Shown here: one piece after another, positions 19,731-29,227 of the stretch
Layout of the letters: each line of letters opens with the position of its first letter
Position numbering within the stretch: the stretch's first letter is position 1
DNA from: Streptomyces sp. CGMCC 4.7035
GTDB lineage: Bacteria > Actinomycetota > Actinomycetes > Streptomycetales > Streptomycetaceae
Assembly: GCF_031583065.1 (NCBI RefSeq)
Contig: NZ_CP134053.1
Coordinates: forward strand, 5,125,001 to 5,189,000
Direction of reading: 5' to 3'
DNA length: 64,000 nucleotides
Translations under genes and position numbers: made by a program
Notes under the pieces: model-generated
The model's database searches: none
Seen by the model: only the letters and a program-made list of their open reading frames with translations
What the model was told of the DNA's origin: nothing

Positions 19731-22519
19731 CGACCGTCCCCCTTTGTCGTTCCTCTTGCTGAGCCGTCCCGGGCCTCGTCGCCCGCGGCGTTCTCCTCGC
19801 GGCCGCGCTGCCAGCCCCGCTGGAGCGAGGCAAAGCGGCTGCGGACCTCGTCGGCGTCGCGCTCGGCGAGACCTGCCCGGTGCGCGGCGCGGGACCGCTC
19901 CCGTTCGGCGCGCCGGTCCGGGTCTTCCTTCAACTGCGGGGCCAGGCTGGCCTGCCGGATACGGCGGGGCAGCGCGGCCGCGCCCGATTCTGCCGGTCCG
20001 GCCGCCGCGTCCCGGCGCGGAGTGGTCCCGTCCGGGCCGGCCGGGGGCCGGGTGCGGCGCCGCTGAGGCAGGGCGGGGGCCTCGGGACGGTCACCATGCA
20101 AACGCGTGGCGCCTCCGGTGAGTTCCCCTGGGCGGCCGAAAGGCGTCTTGTCCTCCTGAAGCCCCGTCATGCCCCGGTCGATCGGATGCGGTTCCTCGTC
20201 GGCTGCCTCGCCCCGTGGCCCGGCTTCCCGCACGGGGCGGCCGTGCGAGCTGACGAGCTTGGGGGTCTGGCGGCGCGGCAGCGGGACCGGGCCGCCCGGG
20301 TGGTCGGTGTCCCCGGGGAAAGCCGGTTCGCGCCGTCTGTCGCGTGCCTGCTGGTGCTGCTCCCCCGGGGCGTCCGCGAGGGAGCGGCGCGGCCGGAACA
20401 GTCCCCCGCGTTCGCTGTCCTCGTCGCCGAGGGCGCCCGGGAAGTCGTCGAGTGCGTCCAGGTCGACCGGTGCCTCCAGTTCGACCGGCCCGTCCAGGAT
20501 CGACACCGGTAGGCCGGGCAGCTTCACCGGCACCTGGGACAGTGCCGACGTGCGGTCCTCCCCGGTCCGGGATTTCTTGTCGGGCATCGCGCGGTCGAGA
20601 CGGAAGCCGATCCCGTTGGTGTCCGGGACGTCGTCGGTGAGCAGCGTGTCGGGGATGAAGACGACGGCCGTGGTGCCGCCGTACGGGGACGGCTGGAGGG
20701 AGACGCGGACGTTCTGCCGCTGGGCGAGCCGGCTGACCACGAAGAGGCCGAGCCGGTCGGTGTCGGAGAGCTCGAACTCGGGGGTCTCCGCGAGCCTCAG
20801 GTTGGCCTCCAGGAGCGCCTCCGCCGCCATGCCGAGGCCACGGTCGTGGATCTCCAGCGTGAAGCCGTTGGCGACACGTTCGCCAAGGACCTGCACGGCG
20901 GTGTGCGGCGGCGAGAACACCGTGGCGTTCTCCAGGAGCTCGGCCACCAGGTGGGTGAGGTCGGCCACCGCGGGCCCGGTGACGGCGACGCGGGGCAGTC
21001 TGCGCACCTCGATGCGCTCGTAGTCCTCGACCTCGGCGACGGCGGCGCGCACCACGTCCATGAGCTGGATGGGCTTGCGCCACTGCCGGGAGGGAGCGGC
21101 TCCGGACAGGATGACCAGGCCCTCGGCGTGGCGGCGCATGCGCGTGGTGAGGTGGTCGAGACGGAAGAGGTCGGCGAGTTCGTCGGTGTCCTCGGTCCGG
21201 CGCTCCATGGTGTCGAGCAGGGTCAGCTGCTTGTGCAGCAGGACCTGGCTGCGGCGGGCGAGGTTGACGAAGACCTCGGCGACCCCGGCGCGGAGTTCGG
21301 CCTGTTTGACGGCGGCCTCGACGGCGGCGCGCTGGAGGGTGTTGAGTGCCTGTCCGACCTCACCGATCTCGTTCTTGTCGTACTCCAGGCGCGGCGCCTC
21401 GGTCTCGACGTCGATCTGTTCCCCCGCCGAGAGACGGCGCATCACGCTGGGCAGCCGCACCCCGGATGCCTCATGGGCCTCCAGGCGCAGCCGGCGCAGA
21501 TCGCGGATGAGGGCGCGGCCGATGCGTACGGACATGATGAGCGAGACCAGCAGGGCGACCAGGCCCAGGACGCCCGCGACGGCCGCCTTGACGATGACGT
21601 CGACGGCGAGGGGGCGGACGCGGTCCTGGTAGCGGTCGCCCGCCTGGGTGCTCATTTTGTCGAGCCGGTCGAGCACTTGGCCGGCGACCTCGTCCCAGCT
21701 CTTGGCGGTCACACCGCGCGGGGTGCCGGGAGTGGCATTGATGACGGTCTGCTCAGCCACGCGCAGGGGGGCGGTGTCGGCGTTCTTCCAGTAGTGCTGG
21801 AAGCGTTCGCTCTCCGAGCCGGGCAGCAGCGCCAGGCTGACGTCGTACATCACGGCGCGCTGGGCGACGAGGTCGGAGACGGCGTGGATGTCGTCTCGGG
21901 TGATCCGGCCGGCGACGAGCGCGGAGCTCAGGAGGGAGTCCTCGCGGGAGAGCAGCTCGCGGGCGCGGGAGACGCCGACGAGGGCCCGTCCCTGTTTGTC
22001 CATCTCCACATTGTCGAGGGCCTGAAGGTTGGCCAGGAGCGTGAAGCAGGGGTCGATCAGCCGGTTGTAGAGGTCGAGGACCTGGGAGCGGTTGACGGTG
22101 CCGTCCTCGACGCTGCGGCGCAGCGACTTGAGGCTGTCGAGGGCGTCCATGATCGAGGTGAGGCGCTCGGTGGCGCCCTGCCCCATGTCGTCGTGGAGGT
22201 CCTCGTCCTTGCTGTTGCGGCGGAGCTTCGAGACGACCTGGTCGGTGGCCTCACGGCTGCGGCGCAGCGCGGCGAGGGCGTCGGAAGCGCGCGGGTCGGC
22301 GAGGTAGACGAGGGTCTGGCGGCGCTCCCGTTGCAGGACGCGGACGGTGTCCTCGGTGGGGTAACCGACCTTTTCCACGACGGACGAGACGTTGAACAGC
22401 GACTGGGCCGCACGGCCGGTGAGTACGGTGGCGAAGGCCCAGATGGCCGTCAGGGACAACAGCGGCACGAGGAGCAGCGCCACGATCTTCCGGCGGATGG
22501 ACTTCCCGCGAAAGCGCAT
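19727..22519 (-). CDS. cvnA: Conservon sensor-kinase-like membrane protein CvnA
   Basis: A 930-residue nitrate/nitrite-sensor-like (NIT) histidine kinase. A basic N-terminus is followed by a transmembrane helix (KIVALLLVPLLSLTAIWAFA), a long extracellular NIT-type sensor region (about 40-310), a second helix (about residue 315-335), a HAMP-like linker, and an HATPase_c domain with ELLENATVF (N box), IHDRGLGM (G1) and LGLFVVSRLAQR (G2). About 300 low-complexity, Pro/Arg/Gly-rich residues follow. Start MRFRGKSIRR lies behind GGGGGAGGCC; longer in-frame starts add a leader unlike any CvnA. No response regulator is adjacent, as is normal for conservons, which signal through CvnB-D. Confidence 0.93.
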   Translation of the reverse strand: MRFRGKSIRRKIVALLLVPLLSLTAIWAFATVLTGRAAQSLFNVSSVVEKVGYPTEDTVRVLQRERRQTLVYLADPRASDALAALRRSREATDQVVSKLRRNSKDEDLHDDMGQGATERLTSIMDALDSLKSLRRSVEDGTVNRSQVLDLYNRLIDPCFTLLANLQALDNVEMDKQGRALVGVSRARELLSREDSLLSSALVAGRITRDDIHAVSDLVAQRAVMYDVSLALLPGSESERFQHYWKNADTAPLRVAEQTVINATPGTPRGVTAKSWDEVAGQVLDRLDKMSTQAGDRYQDRVRPLAVDVIVKAAVAGVLGLVALLVSLIMSVRIGRALIRDLRRLRLEAHEASGVRLPSVMRRLSAGEQIDVETEAPRLEYDKNEIGEVGQALNTLQRAAVEAAVKQAELRAGVAEVFVNLARRSQVLLHKQLTLLDTMERRTEDTDELADLFRLDHLTTRMRRHAEGLVILSGAAPSRQWRKPIQLMDVVRAAVAEVEDYERIEVRRLPRVAVTGPAVADLTHLVAELLENATVFSPPHTAVQVLGERVANGFTLEIHDRGLGMAAEALLEANLRLAETPEFELSDTDRLGLFVVSRLAQRQNVRVSLQPSPYGGTTAVVFIPDTLLTDDVPDTNGIGFRLDRAMPDKKSRTGEDRTSALSQVPVKLPGLPVSILDGPVELEAPVDLDALDDFPGALGDEDSERGGLFRPRRSLADAPGEQHQQARDRRREPAFPGDTDHPGGPVPLPRRQTPKLVSSHGRPVREAGPRGEAADEEPHPIDRGMTGLQEDKTPFGRPGELTGGATRLHGDRPEAPALPQRRRTRPPAGPDGTTPRRDAAAGPAESGAAALPRRIRQASLAPQLKEDPDRRAERERSRAAHRAGLAERDADEVRSRFASLQRGWQRGREENAAGDEARDGSARGTTKGDGR

Positions 22520-22940
22520 GGCCTCCCCCAGCTCGCCCCCCTCCGGCCCGGGGGTACACATGTGCGTCAACAAACGGCGTGAGCCTACTACTGACACACA
22601 GGTATCTCGAAGGACCGACCCGGGCGCACCACCCACGGACAGCGAACAGGACATGGGTAGTTGTCCCGCCATTGCGGGAGATTGCCGCCCTGGAACGCGC
22701 ATGCGGCGCAGGAGGTCATTCGACCAGGAACCCGGGCGACTTGGCCGGAATTTTTCCTTCATCGGGAATCTTCACGCAACGTCGATCGTCTTCCTGTACG
22801 GGAATCGGGGGCGGATTCGGGCCACAGGTGCCGCGTGCCGCGCTCAGGCGGCGTAAAACAGCGCAAGCCGGGCAGCCACTGGGGAGCCGGGGTCCGATGA
22901 CACCGGGACGAGCGGTCTGCGGGCGGTGGGGAGTGACGAG
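22520..22940. other. Divergent intergenic region between cvnA and a membrane-protein gene
   Basis: 421 bp that must hold the promoters of the cvnABC unit (minus strand) and of the gene at 22941 (plus strand). Reading leftward, TTGACG occurs on the minus strand near 22570, but no clear -10 partner was found. No coding sequence, repeat or RNA was recognised. Confidence 0.4.
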
Positions 22941-23480
22941 ATGATGGGCACGGCGGAGCGGCGGGAGGCGCCGGGGGCGGGCACGGCGACGCCCATGGGG
23001 ACGCGACGGAGCCCACAGGCACCGGAGCGCGGTTCTACGGCGGGCCGGCGGCACACCACGACAGCTGAGCAGCGGTTTCGGGCGCCGCAGTACCGGCCGT
23101 TGTGGACCGAGGAGCCGGCGCGTCGGCGGCGGCTGCCGGACCCGGTGCGTACGGCGGCCGTGCGGGCGGTGCTCATCATCGCGGTGACACTGATCCAGGC
23201 GGTGATCGCCTTCCTGTGCACGCTGGCCGGCTCCTGGCTGGCGTTCCCCATGGTGCTGAGCAGCGTCGCCAGCACAGTGGTCGCGACGTGGGGCGTGCTG
23301 GACGTCTGGGTGACGCGCCAGGTGTGGAACCAGCGCAATGGCGTGGTGTCGGCCCCGAGCAGCACGGCCCGGGCACTGCGCCGGGAGCGCCGCCTGACTC
23401 GCCGTCAGGCTCGGACCGCCGAGCGGGCACAGGCGCGGATACGCAGGCAGGGCGGGACCGGGCAGCTGTCGCACCCGTGA
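22941..23480 (+). CDS. Small membrane protein with two transmembrane helices
   Basis: A 179-residue protein of unknown function. The first 70 residues are polar and rich in Arg, Ala, Gly and Thr. Two hydrophobic helices follow (about residues 77-97 and 100-120: VRAVLIIAVTLIQAVIAFL, then a Gly/Ser/Val-rich second helix). The C-terminal 45 residues are strongly basic (RRERRLTRRQARTAERAQAR) and probably cytoplasmic. The start ATG lies behind GGTGGGGAGTGACGAG, with a second ATG directly after it. It is convergent with the SMC-type operon and ends at a shared hairpin. I do not recognise the family. Confidence 0.75.
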   Translation: MMGTAERREAPGAGTATPMGTRRSPQAPERGSTAGRRHTTTAEQRFRAPQYRPLWTEEPARRRRLPDPVRTAAVRAVLIIAVTLIQAVIAFLCTLAGSWLAFPMVLSSVASTVVATWGVLDVWVTRQVWNQRNGVVSAPSSTARALRRERRLTRRQARTAERAQARIRRQGGTGQLSHP

Positions 23481-23509
23481 TCGCGTGTGCGGGGACAAGG
23501 GTGCGCCCC

Positions 23510-23530
23510 CGCCGCCACCTGGTGGCGGCG
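23510..23530. terminator. Bidirectional terminator
   Basis: Perfect 9-bp stem CGCCGCCAC / GTGGCGGCG with a CTG loop, between the convergent membrane-protein gene and the 3' end of the SMC-type gene. Confidence 0.65.
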
Positions 23531-23600
23531 TGACGGGCACGCCGCCCCTCATGCCCCCATGACCATGCCCCCGTGACCCGGGGCCGGGCAGACCTGACGG

Positions 23601-26600
23601 CTACGCGGGCCGTTTGAACATCCGTGTCGCCGTGATCTCGCTGTGCACTGCTTCTCCGCCCTGGGGCTGCTGCGGCAGTCCGGGCCGGAGGTGTTCCTCC
23701 ACGCGGATGTACTTCAGTCCGGCCCGCAGGTCGGCGTCGTTGCGCAGCCGGATGACCAGCGGGAACTCGGCGAGCGCGGTCGTGTCGAACAGGCCGGTGG
23801 TGTAGAGGAGCTGGACGCCCAGCGCGTCCGAGACGGCCCGCTGGAGCTCCAGCAGGTACGTCGCGTTGGCGCGCCCGATGGGGTTGTCCAGGAACAGCGT
23901 GCCCGCGTGGCGGTGCTTGTCGCGGCCTCGGTCGTTGGAGCGCAGCGCGGCCATCGTGCAGTACAGCGCGATGGCGGCGGTGAGCAGCTGCCCGCCCGAG
24001 AAGACGTCGCCCATCTGCCCGACCGGCACGCGCTCAGCGCGCAGCACGGCGTCGGGCTTCAGGATCTCGACGGCGATGCCCTTTGGCTGGAGCGCCGCGC
24101 TGACTCCCCTCAGGAGCAGGGACATGCCGTCGCGGCGCAGGTCGGAGTTCTTCCTGACGGCCGCGCGGGTCGCCTCGTCGATGACCTCGCCGAGCCGTTC
24201 GACGAGCGTGGCCTGGTCTGGCTCCTCGAACCGGATCCGCAGGAACTCCTGCCCGGACCATTCGCCCAGCCCCTCGGGGAGCCGGGAGAGCCGCTGTGCC
24301 GACCGCAGCGTGGCCAGGGCCGACTCGACCAGTCCCCGCAGCCGGTCCACGATCGAGTCCCGGTTGCGCTCCAGCTGCGCCAACTCGTCGGTCAGCACGC
24401 GCAGCCGGGGTGCGAAGGCCTCCGCCCACCGCTGGGCGTGCTCCGGCAGCGCGGACGCGGGCAGTTCGCGGATCTGCTGCCGGGCGGGGGTGCGGACGTG
24501 CTCGTACCGGGTGGAGTTGGCGTGCCGTACGAGGACATCGCTCGCCTCACGCACGGCGGCCTCGGCGGCGGACAGATCGCCGGCGCAGCCGCGCAGCGAG
24601 CGGCGGGCCTCGGCGGCGGCCTGCCGGGCCTCTTCCAGCGTGCCGGGGTAGGGCTCGGGCGCTTCCTGCTCCTCGTCCGTGGTGTGCTCGCGCAGCAGGT
24701 CACGAAGCATCGCGGCGATCTCGTCGAAGCCGCCGGCGGCGTCCTCGGCCGCCCGATGGGCGTCGAGGAGTTCGGCGTGGGCCTCGCGGGCCTGGCTCAA
24801 TGCCTCGGTGCGGGAGGCAAGTTCGCCGGTGGCCGTGCGCAGCAGGGCCTGGGCGTGCTCGGTGTCCCGGGGGACCAGCTCCTCGGGCAGCTCGGTGTGG
24901 GCCTCGCCGTTCTCCGGCGCGTGCCGCTCGGCCTCGCCGCGAAGCCGGCCGAGCTGCTCGCTCGCCGTGGACATGCGCGTCTCCAGGAGCTGCACCAGCT
25001 CCTCGGCGCGTACGGCGGCGGCCTGCCGGGAGGGGCCGTCGGAGCCGTCCGGGGACTGAAGGAGCTGCTCGGCGCGCGTGCGCACCTTGTTGCTGAGCCG
25101 GTCCAGTTCGGCGAGTGCCGCGGATTCGTCACTCTCGGCCCGTGCCTGCTCGGCCCGCAGGTCGGCACCGACGCCGACCTTCTCGTACACCTGGGAGGCC
25201 GCCCGATAGGCCTCGCGGAGAGCGGGGAGGGACGCCTTCGGCCCGTTCTCGTCGTCCTCCGGTACGTCGTCGGGGGCACCCGCGATCTCCGCGCGCTCGG
25301 CGCGCAGCGCACGCGCCGTGCGGCGGGCGTCGTCGGCGGCGCGCTGGGCGGCCCGCCGGTCCTCGTCGGCGGCTCGGGCGCGCTCCAGACAGGACTGGGC
25401 GCGGGCCTCCGACTCGACCGCCTCGTCGGCGAGTTCACGCAGCTTGACCTGCCATCCGGCGCGTTCGCGCAGTCGGAAGGCGAGTCCGGCGAGCGCGTCG
25501 GCGGCGCGCCGGGCCTTCTGCGCGGCCTCCTGCCGCTCGTCACGCACCTGTGCGGCCTCGGCGGCGGCCTCGTCGGTCTCGGCCCGGACGGTGCGCGCCT
25601 CGGCCAGCTCGGCCTCGGCCTCCTCGGCGAACGCGCGCGCGTCCTGGGCGGCCGCGGCGAGTTCGGTGAGCCGTCCGGCAGGACAGCCGGTGCGCCAGGA
25701 CGCCAGCCGGGCCGCCAGCTCACGGTCCTTGCCGAGCCGGGCCGCCAGCGCCCGGATCTCCTCGTCCCGCTCGGTGGCCCGCGCGCGCAGCGCCTGGCGC
25801 TCCTCGTCGGCGGCGTACTCGTCGTGCATGGCGGGGTTCGGCGGTACGAGGAACACGCCGCTGTCGCCCTCGTCGAGAGCCGGGGTCGGGGCGAGCAGCG
25901 CGGCGGCCGTGCCGACGGCGACGGCTGAACGAGGCAGCAACGCGGCGTCGCTCAGCGCCTCGCGGGCCCGGGCGTGCGAGTCCGGATCCGTGATGATCAC
26001 GCCGTCGACCAGTTCGGGGCGGGCGGCCAGCACGCGCGCGTGGTCGGCGGGGTCGACGGCCTGGGCGAGATAGCGCCAGCCGGGCAGGGCGGGGATGCCG
26101 TGCTCGCCGAGGAACTCGACGGTCGCCAGCACGTCCGGGCCCGGCGGAAGCAGTCCGCCGTCACCGAGCGCGCCGAGGATGCGGGCGTCGTCGGCCGCCG
26201 CGGTCCGCAGCTCGAAGAGCTGCCGCTCGGCGGAGGAGACCGTGTCGTCGAGCAGCTCGCGCAGTTCGTCGGCGAAGCCGTCCAGTTCCTCGGGGGTGAG
26301 GGTGCCCTCTCCCGTTGTCGGAGCGTCGGTCGCGCTCGTGTCCTCGTCACGCCGGGGTCCCGGCACCCGGGTACGGGCGCCGCTTCCCGACAGACTCAGC
26401 AGTTCCGCCAGCCGCTCCTCGGCCGCCAGCGCCTCCGCCGTCCGGCGCTCGCCCTCGTACGCCCGCTCGGCGGCCGTGGCAGCGTCCGCCGCGCGGGCCG
26501 CCGTCAGTTCCGCGCGGGACTCGGCGGAGGCCGCCTCACGCGCGTGCTCGGACGCCCGGCGGGAGGCCTCGCGTGCGGTGTCCCAGGCCGCGACGGCCGT

Positions 26601-28229
26601 TTTCTCGGCGTCGCTGGCGGCGAGCGCGGCCCGCGCCGGGTCCGCGTCGGGTGCGGTGTCGTCCAGCCAGCCCGCGCGCACGGCCTCGGCGGTCTCCTGC
26701 TCGACCTCGCTGAGGCGCTGGCGCAGGTGTCCGGCCTCGCTGCGGGCGCGCTGCGCCTCGGTGGCGGCGGCGGTCGAGTCCCGGTACGCGGACTCACCGA
26801 CCTCCTGGAGCGCGGCGGACCGCTCCTCCTCCTCGTTGGCGAGGGTCTCGGCGCTCTCGGCGGCCGCGTGCAGCGCCCGTACGAGATCGACGGCGGCCTT
26901 GGCGCGGGCCGCGAGCGCCGGCGCGGCGTCCCGCTCGGCCTCACGGATCGCGGCGGCCACGCGCGCGGAGCGGTCGGCGGCGGCGCGGTGCCGCAGCACG
27001 GCCTCGGCGGCCTGCCACGCGGAGTACAGCTGGCGCGCGTCGGCCAGCTCGCGCTTCTGCGCCGCGGCGGCCTTCTCGGCGCCGGCCAGCGCCAGCGAGG
27101 CGTGCCGGTAGGCGAGTTCGGCCGCGACCAGCGCAGTGCGCTCCCTGGCACCTTCGGCATGCGTGACCGTGTACGCGGCGGCGGTCACCCGCTGGGCCAG
27201 GTCGGCGGCGCGTACCCGCTCCCGCACTCCGCGCGCGGACAGTCGCCGGGCCAGCGTGCGCGTCCGCCGCTCGGCGCCCGCGTGGACGTCCCGCGCCCGC
27301 GCCCGCGCCTCGGCGGCGTCGACGATGCGCCCGAGCAGGTCCACCGACCCGGCGGTGAAATCGCGTTCGGCGATCAGCTCGGAACGTCGCCCCAGCTTGT
27401 TGCCGAAACCGCTGACCAGGTCGGCGAGTCCGTCGGTGTCCCGGGTGTCGGTGACGGCGCGCAGCAGCAGGTCCGTGAAGTCGGAGTCCTTCTTGACCGC
27501 GAAGAGACCGGCGGCCTCGCCCTCGTCGGCGTTCATCTCCCGCTGGTAGCGGAAGAGTTCCGGGTCAAGGCCCAGGTCCGTCAGATGCTCGTTCCAGCGG
27601 TCGTGGATCTCCTCCCAGTGCACTTCGAGGTGCGGGTACGCCTTGCCCGCCTCCGTGAGGGCGTCCCGGAAGCCCTTCATCGTGCGGCGCCGCCCCTGCG
27701 CCCCGGAGGCGCCCTCGACGGGCGGCCGTACGGCGGTGGACTCGGCCACCGGCAGATTGTCGAGGCTGAGGCCGGGGCCCGGCCGGAAGGAGTACCAGGC
27801 CTCCGCGAACTTCCGCGGGTCGTTGGACACCTGCCGCCCGCGCCACTCGCTCACCTTGCCGACCACGACGCACTCGCCGGTCAGCGTGTGCTGCCACTCC
27901 AGGGCGACATGTCCGCAGTCGTCGGCGAGCAGGAACTTGCGCAGCACACCGGAGCTGGCGCCGCCGAGTGTGTTGCGGTGGCCCGGCAGCATCACCGAGA
28001 AGATCAACTTGAGCAGGACGGACTTGCCGCCGCCGTTCTCCAGGAAGAGCACGCCCGCGGGTGCGGGCCGGCGGGGCGGTCCGGCCGGCTCCTCCTCGAA
28101 GAACTCCGCCTGGATGGGCGCGGGGTCGGGTACCGGATCACCCACACCCCGCAGGTCCAGCACGGTGTCGGCGTAGCGCGCACCGGCCGGGCCGATGGAG
28201 TAGAGGCGGACCCGGGACAGCTCGTACAT
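23601..28229 (-). CDS. SMC/MukB-like ATPase with very long coiled coil (JetC/MksB-like)
   Basis: A 1542-residue protein built like an SMC-type ATPase: N-terminal Walker A (FLENGGGKSVLLK, residues about 63-75), a central region of about 1100 residues of Ala/Glu/Arg-rich coiled coil interrupted near residue 650-760 by a globular hinge-like part (GIPALPGWRYLAQAVDPADH), and a C-terminal head with the ABC signature VFSGGQ and Walker B TLFLDNP. After Walker B comes Asn instead of the usual Glu. It is the third gene of an operon with kleisin-like and MukE-like genes, which matches MukBEF/MksBEF and Wadjet JetABC. I expect it to bind and move along DNA with its partners. It does not resemble chromosomal SMC, RecN or SbcC closely. 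The exact family name is not established. Confidence 0.8.
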   Translation of the reverse strand: MYELSRVRLYSIGPAGARYADTVLDLRGVGDPVPDPAPIQAEFFEEEPAGPPRRPAPAGVLFLENGGGKSVLLKLIFSVMLPGHRNTLGGASSGVLRKFLLADDCGHVALEWQHTLTGECVVVGKVSEWRGRQVSNDPRKFAEAWYSFRPGPGLSLDNLPVAESTAVRPPVEGASGAQGRRRTMKGFRDALTEAGKAYPHLEVHWEEIHDRWNEHLTDLGLDPELFRYQREMNADEGEAAGLFAVKKDSDFTDLLLRAVTDTRDTDGLADLVSGFGNKLGRRSELIAERDFTAGSVDLLGRIVDAAEARARARDVHAGAERRTRTLARRLSARGVRERVRAADLAQRVTAAAYTVTHAEGARERTALVAAELAYRHASLALAGAEKAAAAQKRELADARQLYSAWQAAEAVLRHRAAADRSARVAAAIREAERDAAPALAARAKAAVDLVRALHAAAESAETLANEEEERSAALQEVGESAYRDSTAAATEAQRARSEAGHLRQRLSEVEQETAEAVRAGWLDDTAPDADPARAALAASDAEKTAVAAWDTAREASRRASEHAREAASAESRAELTAARAADAATAAERAYEGERRTAEALAAEERLAELLSLSGSGARTRVPGPRRDEDTSATDAPTTGEGTLTPEELDGFADELRELLDDTVSSAERQLFELRTAAADDARILGALGDGGLLPPGPDVLATVEFLGEHGIPALPGWRYLAQAVDPADHARVLAARPELVDGVIITDPDSHARAREALSDAALLPRSAVAVGTAAALLAPTPALDEGDSGVFLVPPNPAMHDEYAADEERQALRARATERDEEIRALAARLGKDRELAARLASWRTGCPAGRLTELAAAAQDARAFAEEAEAELAEARTVRAETDEAAAEAAQVRDERQEAAQKARRAADALAGLAFRLRERAGWQVKLRELADEAVESEARAQSCLERARAADEDRRAAQRAADDARRTARALRAERAEIAGAPDDVPEDDENGPKASLPALREAYRAASQVYEKVGVGADLRAEQARAESDESAALAELDRLSNKVRTRAEQLLQSPDGSDGPSRQAAAVRAEELVQLLETRMSTASEQLGRLRGEAERHAPENGEAHTELPEELVPRDTEHAQALLRTATGELASRTEALSQAREAHAELLDAHRAAEDAAGGFDEIAAMLRDLLREHTTDEEQEAPEPYPGTLEEARQAAAEARRSLRGCAGDLSAAEAAVREASDVLVRHANSTRYEHVRTPARQQIRELPASALPEHAQRWAEAFAPRLRVLTDELAQLERNRDSIVDRLRGLVESALATLRSAQRLSRLPEGLGEWSGQEFLRIRFEEPDQATLVERLGEVIDEATRAAVRKNSDLRRDGMSLLLRGVSAALQPKGIAVEILKPDAVLRAERVPVGQMGDVFSGGQLLTAAIALYCTMAALRSNDRGRDKHRHAGTLFLDNPIGRANATYLLELQRAVSDALGVQLLYTTGLFDTTALAEFPLVIRLRNDADLRAGLKYIRVEEHLRPGLPQQPQGGEAVHSEITATRMFKRPA

Positions 28230-28302
28230 GGCGGCGGACTCTCGTCGTGATTCTTGCTAAGTCTTCGGAAACGTGGGGGGAAGTTCGGAAGCCGCGGGGG
28301 CT

Positions 28303-29190
28303 TCAGGAGCTTCCGGAGTGGAACGGCAGTCCGGCGTCGGCCACCAGCTCCAAGTCGTCGGTGTGCTCGGCGGGCAGCAGACTCGCGGTGCCGTCGGTCA
28401 CCGGAACGACGCCCAGTTCGAGGAGTTCGGCCATGGCGGCGGTGCCCGCCATGTCGCGGACCTGGAGCTGGTAGCGGGCCGTCGTGCGGTACGTGCCGCC
28501 GTTGTCGTCGCCCGTGCGCTGCAGGAACCCGGAGTCGGTGAGGAACGCGGCGGCCTTGCCGACGATGCCGGTGGTCGAACCTGCCAGCCTGCGCGCGTCC
28601 TTGGTGGCCCCGGTAGCGCTGCGTCTGGCCCAGATGCGCCAGGCCGCCTCAAGGCCCGGCGCGTCCGTCGCCGGGTCGGTGTTCTCGCCCTGCTCCTCCG
28701 CCCGCTCCTCCAGACGACGGCAGGCCTGGCGTACGAAGGCATCGACGCCGTTGACCGTGACACGCCCGATGTAGCCGTCGTCGGCGAGGTCCTCGGGGCG
28801 CGGGAACGCCAGGGCCGCGACGGCGAGGTGCGCGAGCCCGTGCAAAAAGCGGTCCCCGGAGTCGGCCGACGTGCGACGCGCGTAGTCACCCATACGGACG
28901 GCGAACACGGAGTCCTCGGCCGCGGTCACGGCCATGCCCGCGCGCGGGGACACCTCCAGGACGACAAGACCGAGCCCGGTCGCGACGGCGTCGGCGAGCC
29001 GTGCGAACGGCGGGTCCTCGCGGTAGCGGCGCAGCAGTTCCGCGTACTCCTGGTCGCGCGCGGGCTGCAGCTTGGGCTGCAGCCCGAAGGCGACGAGCCG
29101 CGCCGCGTCGGCGGCGTCGGCGGGGGTGACGGCGGCACTCACGGGCGCGGCGGCGGCCTCCGGCTCACTCCAGTCGACTTGCTCGGTCAC
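28303..29190 (-). CDS. MukE/JetB-like partner protein of the SMC operon
   Basis: A 295-residue acidic protein. Residues 190-255 read like a winged helix (STTGIVGKAAAFLTDSGFLQ, then a hairpin with YRTTARYQLQVRDMAG), as expected for a MukE/MksE/JetB subunit. No transmembrane segment or catalytic motif is seen. It is the middle gene, 37 bp after the kleisin-like gene and 73 bp before the SMC-like gene, all on one strand. It starts at GTG. The role as accessory subunit is inferred mainly from gene order, size and the wHTH-like segment, not from a recognised signature. Confidence 0.65.
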   Translation of the reverse strand: MTEQVDWSEPEAAAAPVSAAVTPADAADAARLVAFGLQPKLQPARDQEYAELLRRYREDPPFARLADAVATGLGLVVLEVSPRAGMAVTAAEDSVFAVRMGDYARRTSADSGDRFLHGLAHLAVAALAFPRPEDLADDGYIGRVTVNGVDAFVRQACRRLEERAEEQGENTDPATDAPGLEAAWRIWARRSATGATKDARRLAGSTTGIVGKAAAFLTDSGFLQRTGDDNGGTYRTTARYQLQVRDMAGTAAMAELLELGVVPVTDGTASLLPAEHTDDLELVADAGLPFHSGSS

Positions 29191-29227
29191 GGTTGCGGCT
29201 CCTTGCTGCGCTGATACTGGTTGCTGC

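Noticed and set aside
15963..20066. A 1367-codon plus-strand open frame antisense to the hydantoinase and cvnB/C genes.
   Set aside because: It is a frame shadow of high-GC genes: the protein is low-complexity (Gly/Val/Asp/Arg), has no recognisable domain, and the minus-strand genes carry clear motifs.
23601..28229. Assignment of the large ATPase to TIGR02680 / type II Wadjet JetC.
   Set aside because: The N-terminal sequence around Walker A (VLFLENGGGKSVLLK) does not look like the TIGR02680 pattern I remember, and no DUF2397/2398/2399 partner could be recognised. Kept as SMC/JetC-like only.
23643..28250. Long plus-strand open frames (about 760 codons each) opposite the SMC-like gene.
   Set aside because: They mirror the coiled-coil codons of the minus-strand gene and show no domain or ribosome binding site. 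The ATPase motifs lie on the minus strand.
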